Source: Acanthaster planci (lineage: Eukaryota; Echinodermata; Asteroidea; Valvatida; Acanthasteridae). Taken from it: a stretch of 64,000 nucleotides of DNA. Positions 10,681-22,194 of the stretch are shown here, one piece after another (within the stretch, counting starts at the first letter, position 1; each line of letters begins with the position of its first letter). The position numbers and the translations under genes were made by a program. A model generated the notes under the pieces. The model was not told the DNA's origin, did no database searches, and was given only the letters and a program-made list of their open reading frames with translations. The DNA lies in the NCBI RefSeq assembly GCF_001949145.1, contig NW_019091464.1:371439-435438 (forward strand), in the 5' to 3' direction.

Positions 10681-11794
10681 CAGAGCACTGTCAACCAACT
10701 TTGGGGGCGTGGCTCATTCAGGGCGGGGGCGCGACTGTGACAATTTTAGACCTTCCTGAACGGTGGCCCGATCTATCTGGTACACAGGCGTCAACTTTTT
10801 TCCTCGACGGAAAACAGATATATATTATTAAAATCTACCACCTGCAAAATAGAGTTATCTAAACAGTTAAAAACAACTTTTTCTGACCCTTAAATATAAA
10901 CCTTGATGGCCTGGACTTTTTACTTTTTTCTAGTATTAAAAAATAAAGGCCTTTGTATAGTCATTTACTGCATGCCAGAGATTTTAATTTCCAAAAAGGC
11001 AAAGAAAAGCAGCGCATGAAACAAAACCCATCCAAACATTTTTCTCCTTCAAACAAGATGTAACTTATTTTCTAACGGTCATTCGAATGGGGTATAGATG
11101 TACTTCCAACCCATCTGGCCAATGGTAACGTGGATTGACCATAACAATAGGTGATCGTGATACAAGTTGATCACAGAGTGAATAAACAAAACCTTTACTT
11201 AACGCTGACAAGATCATACAGATGTCCCCACTGCTCAGTTTGTAAACCTGCTTTGCGTTAGAAGAAATATAAGTGAGAACAAAAATGTAATAGGGTGTTT
11301 CTGAAGGGGTCCAATTTTTTCCTAGTCCCTGTCACAGCTGATTTACGATTGTGTTACTCAGAACAGATTTTCTTATTTCTGAGAGTGATGAACTGATGTA
11401 ATTTACCTGCCAAACAAATAGTTTGAAATCAATGTCAGTGATATTTCCATGTCAATTACACAGGCCAGGTGTAACAGAGACATAAAGATTGGCTCTCAGA
11501 GCCAGTTCAAGGTTGCAAAACAACAGCCGTCAGTCTTCACCGGAAAGTTAAATACCTTGCAACAAAATCTAGAAACAGGAAAAACTTGAAAATGGTCGAT
11601 AAGCTAGCAGCCAGCTGAAGTGCGAATACGGCCAAAACGTCAACTGGTGTACGTTGGACCGTGACTGGCTCTCCGACAGGGATTCTATACCGAGCGTTGA
11701 AATCTTTCGGAAGCATCGCTCACTTCTAGTGCGAGAGTAGTATTCTAATCCTGTGTCTCAAACACCACCAGTTCTAAGAAACGGCTCAGCTTTT

Positions 11795-11961
11795 TTACTG
11801 CTTCGCGGTGACGTTCTTTTTGAAGTCATTCGGACGATTGGTGTTACCTGGTGGCCGGTAGTTGACGACGATCACATACCGCTCAGCGTTCAGCATCTTA
11901 GCCTTGGCTATTCCTATTTCGGTTGAACTCTTCCATACCATCTGTGTGAATCGTTCTGTAC
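11795..11961 (-). CDS. CAP gene exon 4 (terminal)
   Basis: Acceptor CGCTTTCAG, then GTERFTQMVWKSSTEIG and VVNYRPPGNTN, ending FKKNVTAKQ and TAA (11797-11795). The CAP1 signature normally reads GHFTQ.VW; here the His position is Arg (CGA). The second signature (YRPPGN) is normal. Confidence 0.88.
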
Positions 11962-14900
11962 CTGAAAGCGGAACATGAAACAGCATAAACAAGTAGGTAG
12001 GTTTCAATGAAAATATACCCCTCTGGCTACTTTGGGGAAAGCTTATAAAATAAACAATAAGATGAATATTCAGTTGGTGGCTTAGTTAAGGAGTGAATTA
12101 TGATACACTATAAGATTATAGAAACTAATTATATGTATTATAACTTCCATTAGTTGCAAAATGAATGGTAAGAAAAGAGTTCTTTTTCTTTTCTTTTTAA
12201 TTTACAGATTTGCGGACGATTGAGGATAATTATCGAGGTGAATTCAGCGGAGGGACAGCTGACCAATACACTGCTTCTGATCTGTTACCCAGTGCTTTAT
12301 TTTATGCCCCGGGGCAGCGCTTGGACTGTCTTCGTTTGAGCCGTCCACGTGACAATTGGACATAGAGGAGCTTTACCTTTCTGCCACCTGGGATTGTCGA
12401 AATCGTAGTATTCCGTTTCCTTCTCCCAAAGGTCGACAAGTCCCTCCCCGCTGATGTCCTCATCCAGTGTCGTGATGTGTATGTTCTCTCCGAGCACTGG
12501 GCGACACACAAACGAAAATGATGGCAAGTTAATGGAAACAGGGAGTGTAGAGAAGACCTTGCTTAGAATTTGAAGCTAAATGAGGATTATTTTTTAAGTG
12601 AGATTGCGAGTGCATTGAGTTAGTTCCCTGTAGATTTTGGGGCGAGAGCTTCTGCATCTGTACGCCGTACTACTTGTAGACACCAATGCTGGCTTTGATG
12701 CAGCTTTTCTAGGAATGCACACGAAACTCCTTTTAAGAGCAGGGAAATATTTTTTCAAGCAGTTGTAAGTTCCCAAATAGGGTTACACACTATTTATATC
12801 GAAACAAACTACAGCGGAGTTATATTAAAAGCCAACAGAAAACGTCAGGGCTGTGGTAGATGCCCACTTCTGACTTCTGACTATGGAGTTGAAACGGGAA
12901 ATACGCGTTCGCACGTATGTGTACTTGGTTAAGATTATGTTGAATGTTTGAGCGAATGGGTATTGACATTTTTGAACCGTTGCCACGTTCCAAACGCGGC
13001 AACCGATTCATTTTAGTAGTAATGCATTACTTTACCAAATGGGCAGAAGCATATCCTTTTTACTACAGTACTAGTCGAGCAATTTATTTGTCGTTTTGGC
13101 GTACTTTTGAGCATACACTCCGACGAAGGTACCAATTTCGAAAGTCAACTGTTTCGGTCTATTTGTCAACTGTTGGGAATAAATAAAACCCGCACCACAC
13201 CATACCATCCTCAATCGGACGGTCTTGTAGAACGTTTTAATCGTACGATACAGACCATTCTTAGCATGTACATCAAAGAGGACCAGTCTGACTGGGATGT
13301 ACATTTACCATACGCCATGATGGGTTAACGGTGTGTGCAAAAAAACAAAAACGACTGTCAAACCTCGCCAATAAGAGGTCTTTTGGACTTGGCAAAGTGC
13401 CTTGTTATAACAGGAAGCTTGTATTATCAGGAATGAAAACAATGGAAAACAAAGGATGTCATTGTTATAACCAGACTCTTGCGTTAACAGTGCTCTTATT
13501 ACATTTAACAAGGCTCGACTGTAAACGAATGTGTTTGCGTGGGGACTCGAACTCGAGACAGAATCCCAACCATCGTCTAAAATCTCCACCAAGCGGATTT
13601 GGACAGATCTGAGAGAGTTGAATTTTTCTGGGTACTGCCACTAATGGCAGAGCCCACAAGTCAACAGCCAGTGGGCTTGCTCTTAAAAGTGGCAATGAAG
13701 CATTGTATACTCACAAGTGACTGTTTGGAATATTTGGGACAGACATGAGAGACGGCCCTAAAACAGCAGACATCGACAGTCTTACAATTGTGGGTGATAT
13801 CTACTGTACATTTCAGCAAGATATCTGAAAGGGCTCGTCGTTTTTGATAATTATGACAAACCACTTTCATACAGCCTCTACTCACGCTGGTTTTCACTGT
13901 GTTGCTTGTATCCCTTCTCTGCTAGATTTTGCGCCCAGTTTGCCGCCTGCGTTGCCACATCCTCCGCCCATTTTAAGGGCGCGGCGCCGTAATCTTTGCG
14001 TACCCGGTTGTGGGCTTCCAGGCAAGATTCTTGGAACTCATCTGCCGGGGAAGAAAAAAAGTTGGTAAGTTTATTTATTTACGTCTTTCTAGTAATGAAA
14101 CCAAGGATTCCTTAAAAGTGCCCTAGGCATTGTCACTCGAAAGCCTGAAGAAACGTGTAGAGAGGGGACAATGAGAAGCAGTCACAGTTCTAGTGGTGGG
14201 AGGAAAACCCACTGCATGAAATCGGGCAAGATTGAAAACCCAATCCACATGTGGACAGGGCTGGGAATCGAACCCAGGACCACAAAGGTCCAAGGCGAGG
14301 AAAGAACCACGACGGCAACCTGATCCACTGACCCCCTGAGTTATCAACAAATATGATTCGAGACCGGGGATGGCAGGATTAGTGGAGAAAGAAAGAAGTT
14401 GATATGCCTGTAATGGCGACAATGGTGCATACCGGTATATATACACACAGTGATAAAATTAGATCGAATCAACGACGTAGACAACGGTAATAAAGTTTGA
14501 CAGATGAGGAAGAAACGACTACATGTAAATAATAAGGTTTAACTATTTCGTACTTGAAAAACTGTTTGATAAAGGGAATAATGGCGAATTAGAGGCTGAT
14601 CATGAAATGGACGGCTTGAATTACGTATATCGAGTTAGTCCCACTCCGTGTTTATTTGATTAGGAATGTTGAACCTGGTGGCCGAGGAACACGAATATAG
14701 GCCCAACCAATGTCCAGTTGCATACAGGAACTTATCGCATCTAAAACATTAACCCTCACATCGTATTGAGTCTGATTTCTATCTGGGCCCGTCATGAAAC
14801 CGAACCCTGTGGCATTCGGGAACTGTATCCAAGAATAAAAACAAACATATCAAGTGCGCGTATAAACGTTCCCAGGATGGTGTCTCGATTGCGGTCAAGT

Positions 14901-17900
14901 TTGAGTCAAGGCGACCGCCCATGGCTCAGTGGCACGCCCAATTTACATCCAGTCGTCCCTGCTTCAAGGGTTTCATGATCTGGACTTCCCTGTTTACATA
15001 ATCCTCCGAGTTGTGTTTCCAATTTGACAAGCCGAGAGAACTTCCTGATTTATGCGGTCAATGAGCGGGCACCGTTGCCGTGACAACTCGAACCCCAAAC
15101 AAGTGTGCATATACGAGGTCTCTCACGGGTGCTTCCTTCGTCGAGTCGCGAGGGTTCGAACTGGTCTGGTGAAGTGGGTGGTTGAAAATTGTCTAGCCTT
15201 ATCAACACACAATTTGAAGTTCGTATTTCAAAATATTTTTCAACATTTACTTAAATATCCTTCCGTCCTTGGGACAGTACTTGCGTTCGTGTCGAACTCA
15301 AGAAACCCCTTCCATCACAGCAAAACTAAAACCACTTAAACTACAGCAGACTGATATCGTTAGACAACTGTAAAATCTCTGGTAGAGTGTTGAAAAGTTT
15401 ACGCCAACTGAACAATAAGTGATTATAATTCGGAATGAAAGCCATTTCAGTGCAGGCATAATTTTTTATCCAGCCTTTCGATTGTTGTGGCTCGTTTTTA
15501 CAGGAGAATTTGTGGAAATGATATGGATAATTCCTGCACGGTATTGATATAACTTTTTTGTATATTTTGGCACAAGACTTTGCGAATAGGGTATTAAGGA
15601 ACCCCCCCCCACAAACAGTTTGGCAGGCAGGACCTCCTAGTTCGTGATACCCCATGCGGGTCGTCAGGTGAAGAACCGGGGTCGTTTGGGGCCGACAAGG
15701 GACGCGTCATGACTCGACCCCCATAAAACAAACCCCTATGGAGTCAAAGACTCCATTTCGGACCATAAATTCTCCCCTAATAATGACAAAACATTTTGGC
15801 ACTGTTGATAAATTGACCGCGAGATATAAATAACTTCCCTAGAGAGCGTATCATATCCCAGACTACATGTACCACACGGTTCGTGCACTGTACAGGCATT
15901 TGTGCCGGTGGTCCAGCGCTTGCAGCTTATAGCTTCATTAGGCCTACATTTCTGGGCAGCGTTGGCAAATTTTAGAAAATAGGTTATTAAGGGAATTTAT
16001 TTTTTTTTTCAAGAATGATATGCAATACGGGCGTTTCACAATAGTGCGCTTTCAAGATTTTGCAACGCGTTGGGCCAATCACAATACTCGAAATCTGTCG
16101 ACCCAATGCGCGTTTGGAAAGGGTCGACGGATTTTGCGCATTGTGATTGGCCAACGTGTTGCAAACTCTTGGAAGCGCACCAATCCAATCAGATATTGTA
16201 TTTCCAAATTGTTTCGTTTGACCATGGACCTTAATGTAGTAAAAGAGTCGAGTGAAATCCAGCACACTGTCAACAAGACGATCACCAGCGCAATTATTTT
16301 GTAGTTCTGCGCAAACTACCGGACTATACGCGCATTTTGGCACCAAATTCGTTCATGCCGGACGTAACATTTTGGAGAAATGTTGAAATAAGACTTCCGG
16401 AACAGCACAAAAACTACAGCAGTATTTCTTCCTCCAGGAGAAGAAATAAACGAAAAAGGTAACGAAGCCAAGTGGACACGCTAATTACCACATTACACAG
16501 TGCTTGTCCTCGAGTGTTTAAATTTCACTTCAGTATGTTGGCCTACCTCGACATCCGCAATGTCAACACGACATGCCACTCAATGTCGAAAAGTACGTTA
16601 TATCGTACATAGAATATTTATTCTGGTGTAACATCACCTTCCCCAAACAAACTTGTCGTCGCCGGATTCTTAGCCTCTTCAATGCATGCAATGTGCACAA
16701 GAAGGCAGCTTAAACATCTTCACACGAACATCTCAACACTGGGCCAGCTGTGTATTGACATTAATGATTGGCGCCGTAAAATGACCTGCCAACCGACGGT
16801 CGGGAATGCGCGTTAAGCTCGCGCCGCGCATCTCGCAAACCAGGTTAACTGTGAAACACAACACTTGACAGACGTTCAATGGGTGTATGACCGAATATCT
16901 CGAAATGAGTAAATGTACCACTATACCAGGCACCCACTCCACTTCTTGTTTTTTTTATTTTCGTGTGCCGAATAAGAGGCATATATTTTGCTCTTGGTCT
17001 ACTGACATCACCCGATTGAGCATCGCAACACGATACAGACAATTCTGCGGGTAAGGGCGTTGATTGCTCCTTCATATTCCGCCGTGCGAGATTACTTTAG
17101 AATCCAGTAACCAAGAGGATGTTTAACGACTTACGACGCATTTTATCGAGCTCAGGCACATAATGGCATCCAGACGCCAAGAAAGGTGTAAGAACTATTC
17201 GATTACAACCTTTGCTCGCGAAAGTATTTTTACAGCTGACGAATGAGGAAATGTATACACGTAACATATCCCTGAGACGGAAGTCAAGGACATTTTTATT
17301 TGGTCATAACTTAAAAAAAATGAATGTAACTCTTCTTTGTCGTGGATTATGAATTTTGCAGGTGAAAATGCAAAAAATAAATTCATTTCGTGTAAACAGA
17401 AATAAAATCGGTCAGCATTAAATGGCTGCATCGTAGCCATAATGTTGGGATCCTTTTGAGCCATGTGGTCTGACTTTCTAAATGTACCATCTGGAATTGA
17501 CAACAGGGTGATTCATGGCAATGTACGAAATACCCCAGATGTACAGATATGAGGTTAATGCCAAGGAGGCAACAAACTTACTCCAAATGAAATTCTAAAT
17601 CATGGAGTGACGTCATGCCGTGTTTCTTGCCCAGATGGAAAAAAAGAGTGAAAAGGAAAACGGGCACATTCCAATTCTGTAATCTACAGTTTACCAAATT
17701 GATTCCCGTCTATCTGGTTTTAAAGAAAACGCGTGGGACTCCACTTCTTTAAAACTGGATGTCTTTGGAACAGCGCCCTCTGGCGACTGTGAGAAATCAA
17801 GTATTCAAATTACCGATTATCATTAAAAAAAACTACATGCTCAAAGTGACCGATGGAAATTTAGAAAGCCAAGTAAACCGGGTTGTGTGGCTTTCCGCTG

Positions 17901-18691
17901 TCTGAATTCCTAGTTTGTTAGGCTATATCAGCCTATATTCATAGACAATAAAATACCTAGGCCCTATGTCCCAGTTTAACGACTTGAATCGAAGACAATG
18001 TACAGTGTAAACCTGCTTCGGTGCCTGTGTGACTTTTCGCAGCCAGTATAATATTACAGGCCCCTCGTTTTCCTCTGCAATGATAACCAATATCTATTAA
18101 AGTATTATTCCATAAAGAGGCATCACATTTTCCCCCTTGCAATGGTTAATTATTAGCCATCGGAAAGTGATAATACGTCCTAAAAAGTCAATAGAGCCGA
18201 GAAAATATTGACGAATTCTCTTTAACACGGAACTATCAGACCAGTCTTATAAGATTTGTGTTGAGTGCTGTCCTATGGAACTCTTTCCGTAAAAAGTTCT
18301 TATCCTCCAAGTCTATAAACTCAACACTCATTTTATCCAGTAACTTATACCGTGTACGAACTTTTGGGGTCATGTGGGTTGGCTTTACGAATACTCAACA
18401 ATCGACCGTATGGTGTGGTAAATTGTCCAGTTGGTACACATTTCATAGAAACCAAGGAAGCTGAAGTCTATACCAGTGTGAAGGATTGGGTCAAATCTGG
18501 TTGATCCTTCAAATTTGAAGCTTAGTTTACGCCAGCATGGTTTCTTGTTCGAACGTACATCAGGCCCAGGTACGTGAACATGTAGACCTATTCATGTTAC
18601 TGAGTTGCAGTGGTGTCATATTTGTACATCTGCCTACAGGGTACCTCAATGTGTAAATACGGTACTCACCAAGTTGGCTATCTTCCGGCAT
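11795..18691 (-). CDS. GLIPR2/GAPR-1-like CAP-superfamily protein, four exons, 154 aa
   Basis: Minus-strand exons in transcript order: 18691-18670, 14041-13886, 12496-12377 and 11961-11795. The introns are GT-AG and every junction is phase 1. The CDS is 465 nt: 154 residues plus TAA, the length I recall for human GLIPR2. It begins MPEDSQLDEF; CAP features follow: AHNRVR (17-22), W32, H55, LGEN (61-64), E86 in LWEKETEYY, FTQMVWKSS (104-112), G116 and NYRPPGN (133-139). GLIPR2 is a Golgi and lipid-raft-associated, non-secreted CAP protein implicated in autophagy control. Consistent with this, there is no signal peptide and a single cysteine, not the disulphide-rich set of secreted CAP proteins. 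Two oddities: the second CAP histidine is Arg103, and residue 2 is Pro, not the myristoylatable Gly of vertebrate GLIPR2. It could instead be another intracellular CAP paralogue. Confidence 0.82.
12377..12496 (-). CDS. CAP gene exon 3
   Basis: Acceptor GTCGCCCAG, donor GTAAAG, with 39 full codons. It carries LGEN and WEKETEYYDFDNPRWQK, that is, the two conserved acidic residues of the CAP pocket (E63 and E86). Confidence 0.87.
12944..13328 (+). pseudogene. Ty3/Gypsy retrotransposon integrase relic
   Basis: Two overlapping frames (12944-13186 and 13107-13328) carry parts of one integrase core. The first has GIDIFEPLP with the first catalytic Asp at 12965, and FTKWAEAYP. The second has HSDEGTNF with the second Asp at 13122, and LVERFN with the Glu at 13230, a D-35-E spacing as in retroelement integrases. 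The frame changes between the two Asp codons, so the element is dead. No reverse transcriptase, LTR or chromodomain is visible nearby. It lies antisense within intron 2 of the CAP gene. Confidence 0.82.
13886..14041 (-). CDS. CAP gene exon 2
   Basis: Acceptor CCCCGGCAG, donor GTGAGT, with 51 full codons. It encodes the first CAP helices: EFQESCLEAHNRVRKDYGAA, then PLKW, and KQHSENQ with the first conserved His (H55). Both boundaries are phase 1. Confidence 0.85.
14150..14343 (-). mobile_element. tRNA-derived SINE, antisense copy
   Basis: On the minus strand it has a B box GGTTCGATTCC (plus 14264-14274), then TGGATTGGGTTTTCAATC, TGGGTTTTCCTCCCACC and a TTCTCATTGTC-type end. It shares head, body and tail with the copy at 3971-4165. 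It lies within intron 1 of the CAP gene, in the same orientation as that gene. Confidence 0.75.
16021..16200. mobile_element. Palindromic foldback MITE, copy 2 (180 bp)
   Basis: TGCAATACGGGCGTTTCACA at the left and ATATTGTA at the right, with inner arms containing TTTTGCAACGCG, CCAATCACAAT and TCGACCC mirrored around about 16113. It is homologous along its length to 9321-9500. It lies in intron 1 of the CAP gene. Confidence 0.85.
18670..18691 (-). CDS. CAP gene coding exon 1 (start codon)
   Basis: ATG at 18691-18689 with A at -3, seven codons (MPEDSQL) plus one base, then a GTGAGT donor. Joined to exon 2 it gives Asp8. I chose this start because the resulting length and the distance to the CAP helix equal those of GLIPR2. 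The frame stays open 5' to an AG at 18731-18730, so the transcribed exon may begin at 18729 with upstream 5' UTR exons, or further upstream. Confidence 0.65.
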
Positions 18692-19811
18692 AATCGAGAA
18701 GGGTTGTGTAGCGACGAAGCCCTCAAAACCTGTGACGTTACAAAATGGTGTTCATAAAGGGTCCGAACTACAACATACATGTACGTATACGTTCTGTCCA
18801 CAGCAGTACGTGTTGTTTGGAAGCCTAGAAAATGCCGTCAATCGATTTCTCTTACGACGGTGGTATACTGTTTCGCATTCACTGCGGGTTGCACATTATT
18901 TGTGTTGCCGGCGCACGGTTAAGCCCAAGTGACTTTTTTCCATTCAGTGTATTGAATCACAGGCTTAGGTATAAAGGTCGTCAAGTCCAAAGACTGAACA
19001 GGCAGAACCGCTCCACCAGTTTTGTTTGCCAAATGCCTTGGTAAATATCAGAAAAGAAGTTCCGTTTTCACACTGTTGATTTTGTAACGGGGCTTGCATT
19101 AAAGGTTGACATTTGGATATTAATTACAAGAGCAACGCCAAGAACAGGAACTTGGCTGAAATCAGTTAATTACTAATTTGTAATAACTGCAATTGGTATG
19201 TGAAGTCTAGGTGTGGAAATACGAGTATCATTACATGTAAATTCCCCTCCAGATTAGATTGCAACCCCTACGGTTGGAGAATGAAACAGTCCGAAACACC
19301 TGAACCACTCATGCGTTACGTTGAATGCCACACGTGAATGTGTGAATCTGGCGGTTTGAAGCGTGTTTGCATTCAGCCAGTTTCTGTTTACTGATATACT
19401 TCAGTGTGCTATTTACTACCGTTGTACAAATCGCGGAGCCATTGACAAGCAAATTATTTTATTCCAGTTTACAAAAAAGGGGCATTGTTAACCGTCTGTT
19501 GAGCTTTTCAAAACTACGTGACTCACTGGAATAAAAACGTTGCCAAGTCAGTGACGGATATGCTGTAGATGTAGGGAAGTATATTCATCCCGTCTTGGTC
19601 GTGTACAGTGTATTTTGATTGTTTTTTGGGGGGGAGGGGCACAGTCAAGATCATGTTGAGGAATTTCAGTTTTTCTTCCGGTCCGAAATTCATGTTTTCT
19701 TTTTGTTTATTTTCTCTGTTCAGGCGCAGATCGGGGGGGGGGGGTTAACACAAGTCCACAGAAATGAGACATTAAAAATATCTTTGGCCTGACCCTCCCC
19801 CCACAAAAATT

Positions 19812-19827
19812 CCTGGATCCGCCCCTG
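19812..19827 (-). mobile_element. Possible transposon terminus
   Basis: On the minus strand CAGGGGCGGATCCAGG is followed by AATTTTTGTGGGGGGAGGG. This reads like a sequence I remember at the ends of many animal DNA-transposon and MITE copies. No partner end was found, so only one terminus is suggested. Confidence 0.3.
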
Positions 19828-21635
19828 CTGTCTTTGGAATGAGGGCATACGCTGTAGACCTTTTCTCTAATAAATTAAGATTAAGATATGCATGCATGCG
19901 CATAAATGGCATTGGTGGCAAGAAGTGTAAGCAGGTCATTGAAAAAGTACAGGGGTGCAATTTTGATCATTTGCTCTCAGGTTTTCTGTCTTTGTTCAGT
20001 TTGTCTCCAGAAAATCCATCATTTTTGACATCGTTGAGTAGACTCTTTAGTACTTCATTATTACATCTAAATAACAAACATGTCATCTGTGAGGGCGCTC
20101 TATTCCGGTGATTACCTCGTAACACCGTGGAGGTAGGAAAGATGTGAAGTATTAAAGATACAAGATTTTTCTGAGGGAAAAACAGGGAAAAATCTAGAAC
20201 CATCAGTAGTTGCATAATTTCTTTTGACATTTATACGAAGTCTGTGTTGATTATCTGGAATTCGTTCTGCATGTGATGTGATTTCAGCTGTTTCGCGCAT
20301 TTACGCGGTCTGGCGCCCTCAATACACGCAAGGCCCGCGCAAGTCAAATTTGTGGTGATTGACGCGCGCTGCACGGAAGGTCAAAGAAACTGCCTTTCGA
20401 TTTCAAACCTGAACACTTCAGAATGGTCTGTCGGTTGACTCAAAACAAATAATAGTCGACATTGTGTATGCTCAAAAACTGCGGCGTAGGTGCTGAAATG
20501 CACTCGCACAAAACCATGCAACGCACAGCGACATTTTACACCGACCTGTTATAACATGAACTGGATGCTTGCATACAATTTTGTAGGCAACATGTATGGC
20601 CAAGTTCGGGCGCGAACTATAGTTCGACCGGTAGTCAATTGCTTTTTAACATTGCGCATGCACAATTCTGTTACACTCGAACTACCCTTGTCGGTCTTTT
20701 TTTTATAAGTCTTATCGTTACATTTCACCGTTGGCTGCGCTTCTCCAAGTGTGCATGGTCATTGGAATCTCATGCTGTTATTTTCACGTGAATGGTTCCC
20801 TCTGTAATGATAAATGAAATCGGCTATTGATCACTAACGATGCGACCATACCCCTTGGCCTTGTCCCAAATGGTCGACTAGATTGTCCAAACCATTCATC
20901 ATTCGGGCAGTGTTCATTGAACTATAGTTAACTATATTCGTTGCTTGAACCTGCCCTATATGCTGGCGACCTGCTGCAAACACTTGAGCACTTAGATGTC
21001 TGAGTGATAACAGTTATTGAACCCATTGTCATGATTTCTTCTCTTGATCACAGCATTCTATATACCCCTGCAGGCCTATTGCATTAGTTGATATTTGGAT
21101 GACGGTTATATTGACCGTATTTTGCATGTAGCTCGACACCATGTGTTGCACTGTGTGTGGTACACAGACGACTTAAAAGACTGAGCTGCGGCTGAGTACA
21201 ACGACGATTTGAAGAGAATTAGTGCACAACGCAGCGGGCCATTATTCGGCCTTTCAAAGCCCGCTGATACTAGTTCCCTTCGTATGTAAAGTGCACTATG
21301 TCGCTTGCTTCATAGAAATTCGTCAGGCGCAGGGGCCATCTTTTTTGAGCCACTGAAGGTCAGTCATTGATCGTTCGCTCTTTTATCGAATTTGGTCATG
21401 GGGGGGGGGACTAAAAAGGATATGTCAGACTTGGTTGATTTGCGCCTTAGAGTAGTGCAGCCATAACTCAAAGCAAATTTCGTTGAAATTTAATCGGGCG
21501 CACTTCGCTTTTGCCTTTGTATGAAGTATGGACGGTCTTACTGCTTGTTTAACGCTAATCAAACAAGTGCGACCATAAAAATGTCAACTGCTAAGACTTT
21601 AGATGCTAACTTTCTTGTACATTTTCATTTTACAG

Positions 21636-21775
21636 AACGGAAGGCCCGTAAGGATCGAACAGAAGATTCTTGCGACTTCCATTTGTACTTTCATGGATGT
21701 GATACGTGGACGAATGAAACTGAATTGATGGTTATGGAGGCCGGACTAGAATTTCAGTGTTTTCTTTATTGTTAG
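21636..21775 (+). other. Weak terminal-exon-like ORF
   Basis: A strong acceptor-like stretch (TTTTCATTTTACAG) is followed by about 46 open codons with protein-like composition (RKARKDRTEDSCDF, HGCDTWTNETELM) ending in TAG. No family is recognised and no partner exon was found. Confidence 0.15.
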
Positions 21776-21963
21776 TAAAAATGCTGCAGAGCCAAAAGTG
21801 TCGTTGCAAAACTGCTCTTAAAATCCCTCAACGCCAAATAAATGTAACGTCAACCGATGAGCCGCACAGCAGAAATTGTTGACATATTCACATCTATTAA
21901 ACAAAGTCAGATGAGAACCTGTTACAGGAAAATGAATGATGGCATGCCAGCTTTTGAGGAAGC

Positions 21964-22194
21964 GACTTAATACTAGCCCGTGAAACCTGGTGCGCTACTT
22001 TTTTTCAGTAGCTGGGGTGATAAATGATTCATGAAGAGGGGACAATGCAATACACCATTTAAGACATTTCAAAAACGCGAATCCATTACGTCGCTTCGAT
22101 AGCTTAGTTGGTAGTGATTTGAACNNNNNNNNNNNNNNNNNNNNNNNNNNNNNNNNNNNNNNNNAGACCAGGTTTCACGGGTTAGTATCTAGTC
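21964..22194. mobile_element. Foldback element spanning a sequence gap
   Basis: Terminal inverted repeats of about 28 bp with roughly three mismatches: 21964-21991 (GACTTAATACTAGCCCGTG...) and the reverse complement of 22167-22194 (GACTAGATACTAACCCGTG...), both continuing AAACCTGGT. The inside includes a tRNA-like A-box phrase, TAGCTTAGTTGGTAG (22100-22114), immediately before the Ns. Confidence 0.7.
22125..22164. other. Assembly gap of 40 N
   Basis: A run of 40 Ns inside the foldback element. Hairpin structure or a tRNA-like body may explain why it was not read. Its true size is unknown. Confidence 0.99.

Larger units (their letters stand above)
7145..11794. other. Convergent 3' interval between BAG6 and the CAP gene
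   Basis: No coding exon is supported here. The region should hold both 3' UTRs. It contains the 21-bp minisatellite, a palindromic MITE (9321-9500), a short dispersed repeat (10616-10680) and AT-rich unique sequence. Open frames, including a 126-codon one at 9764-10144 on the minus strand, show no recognisable domain. For the minus-strand gene, possible poly(A) signals read on the minus strand are ATTAAA (10983-10988) and AATAAA (10267-10272). Confidence 0.6.
14042..18669. other. CAP gene intron 1 (4.6 kb)
   Basis: Apart from the antisense SINE and palindromic MITE copy 2, it is mostly unique AT-rich sequence. A C-rich tract (CCCCCCCCC near 15602) is present. No further exon is supported. 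Confidence 0.6.

Noticed and set aside
13541-13554. GGGGACTCGAACTC, a B-box-like sequence on the minus strand
   Set aside because: No matching A box at the right distance and no cloverleaf; not a tRNA gene.
14920-14985. CCATGGCTCAGTGGCACGCC, A-box-like
   Set aside because: No acceptable B box downstream and no resemblance to the SINE family in this window.
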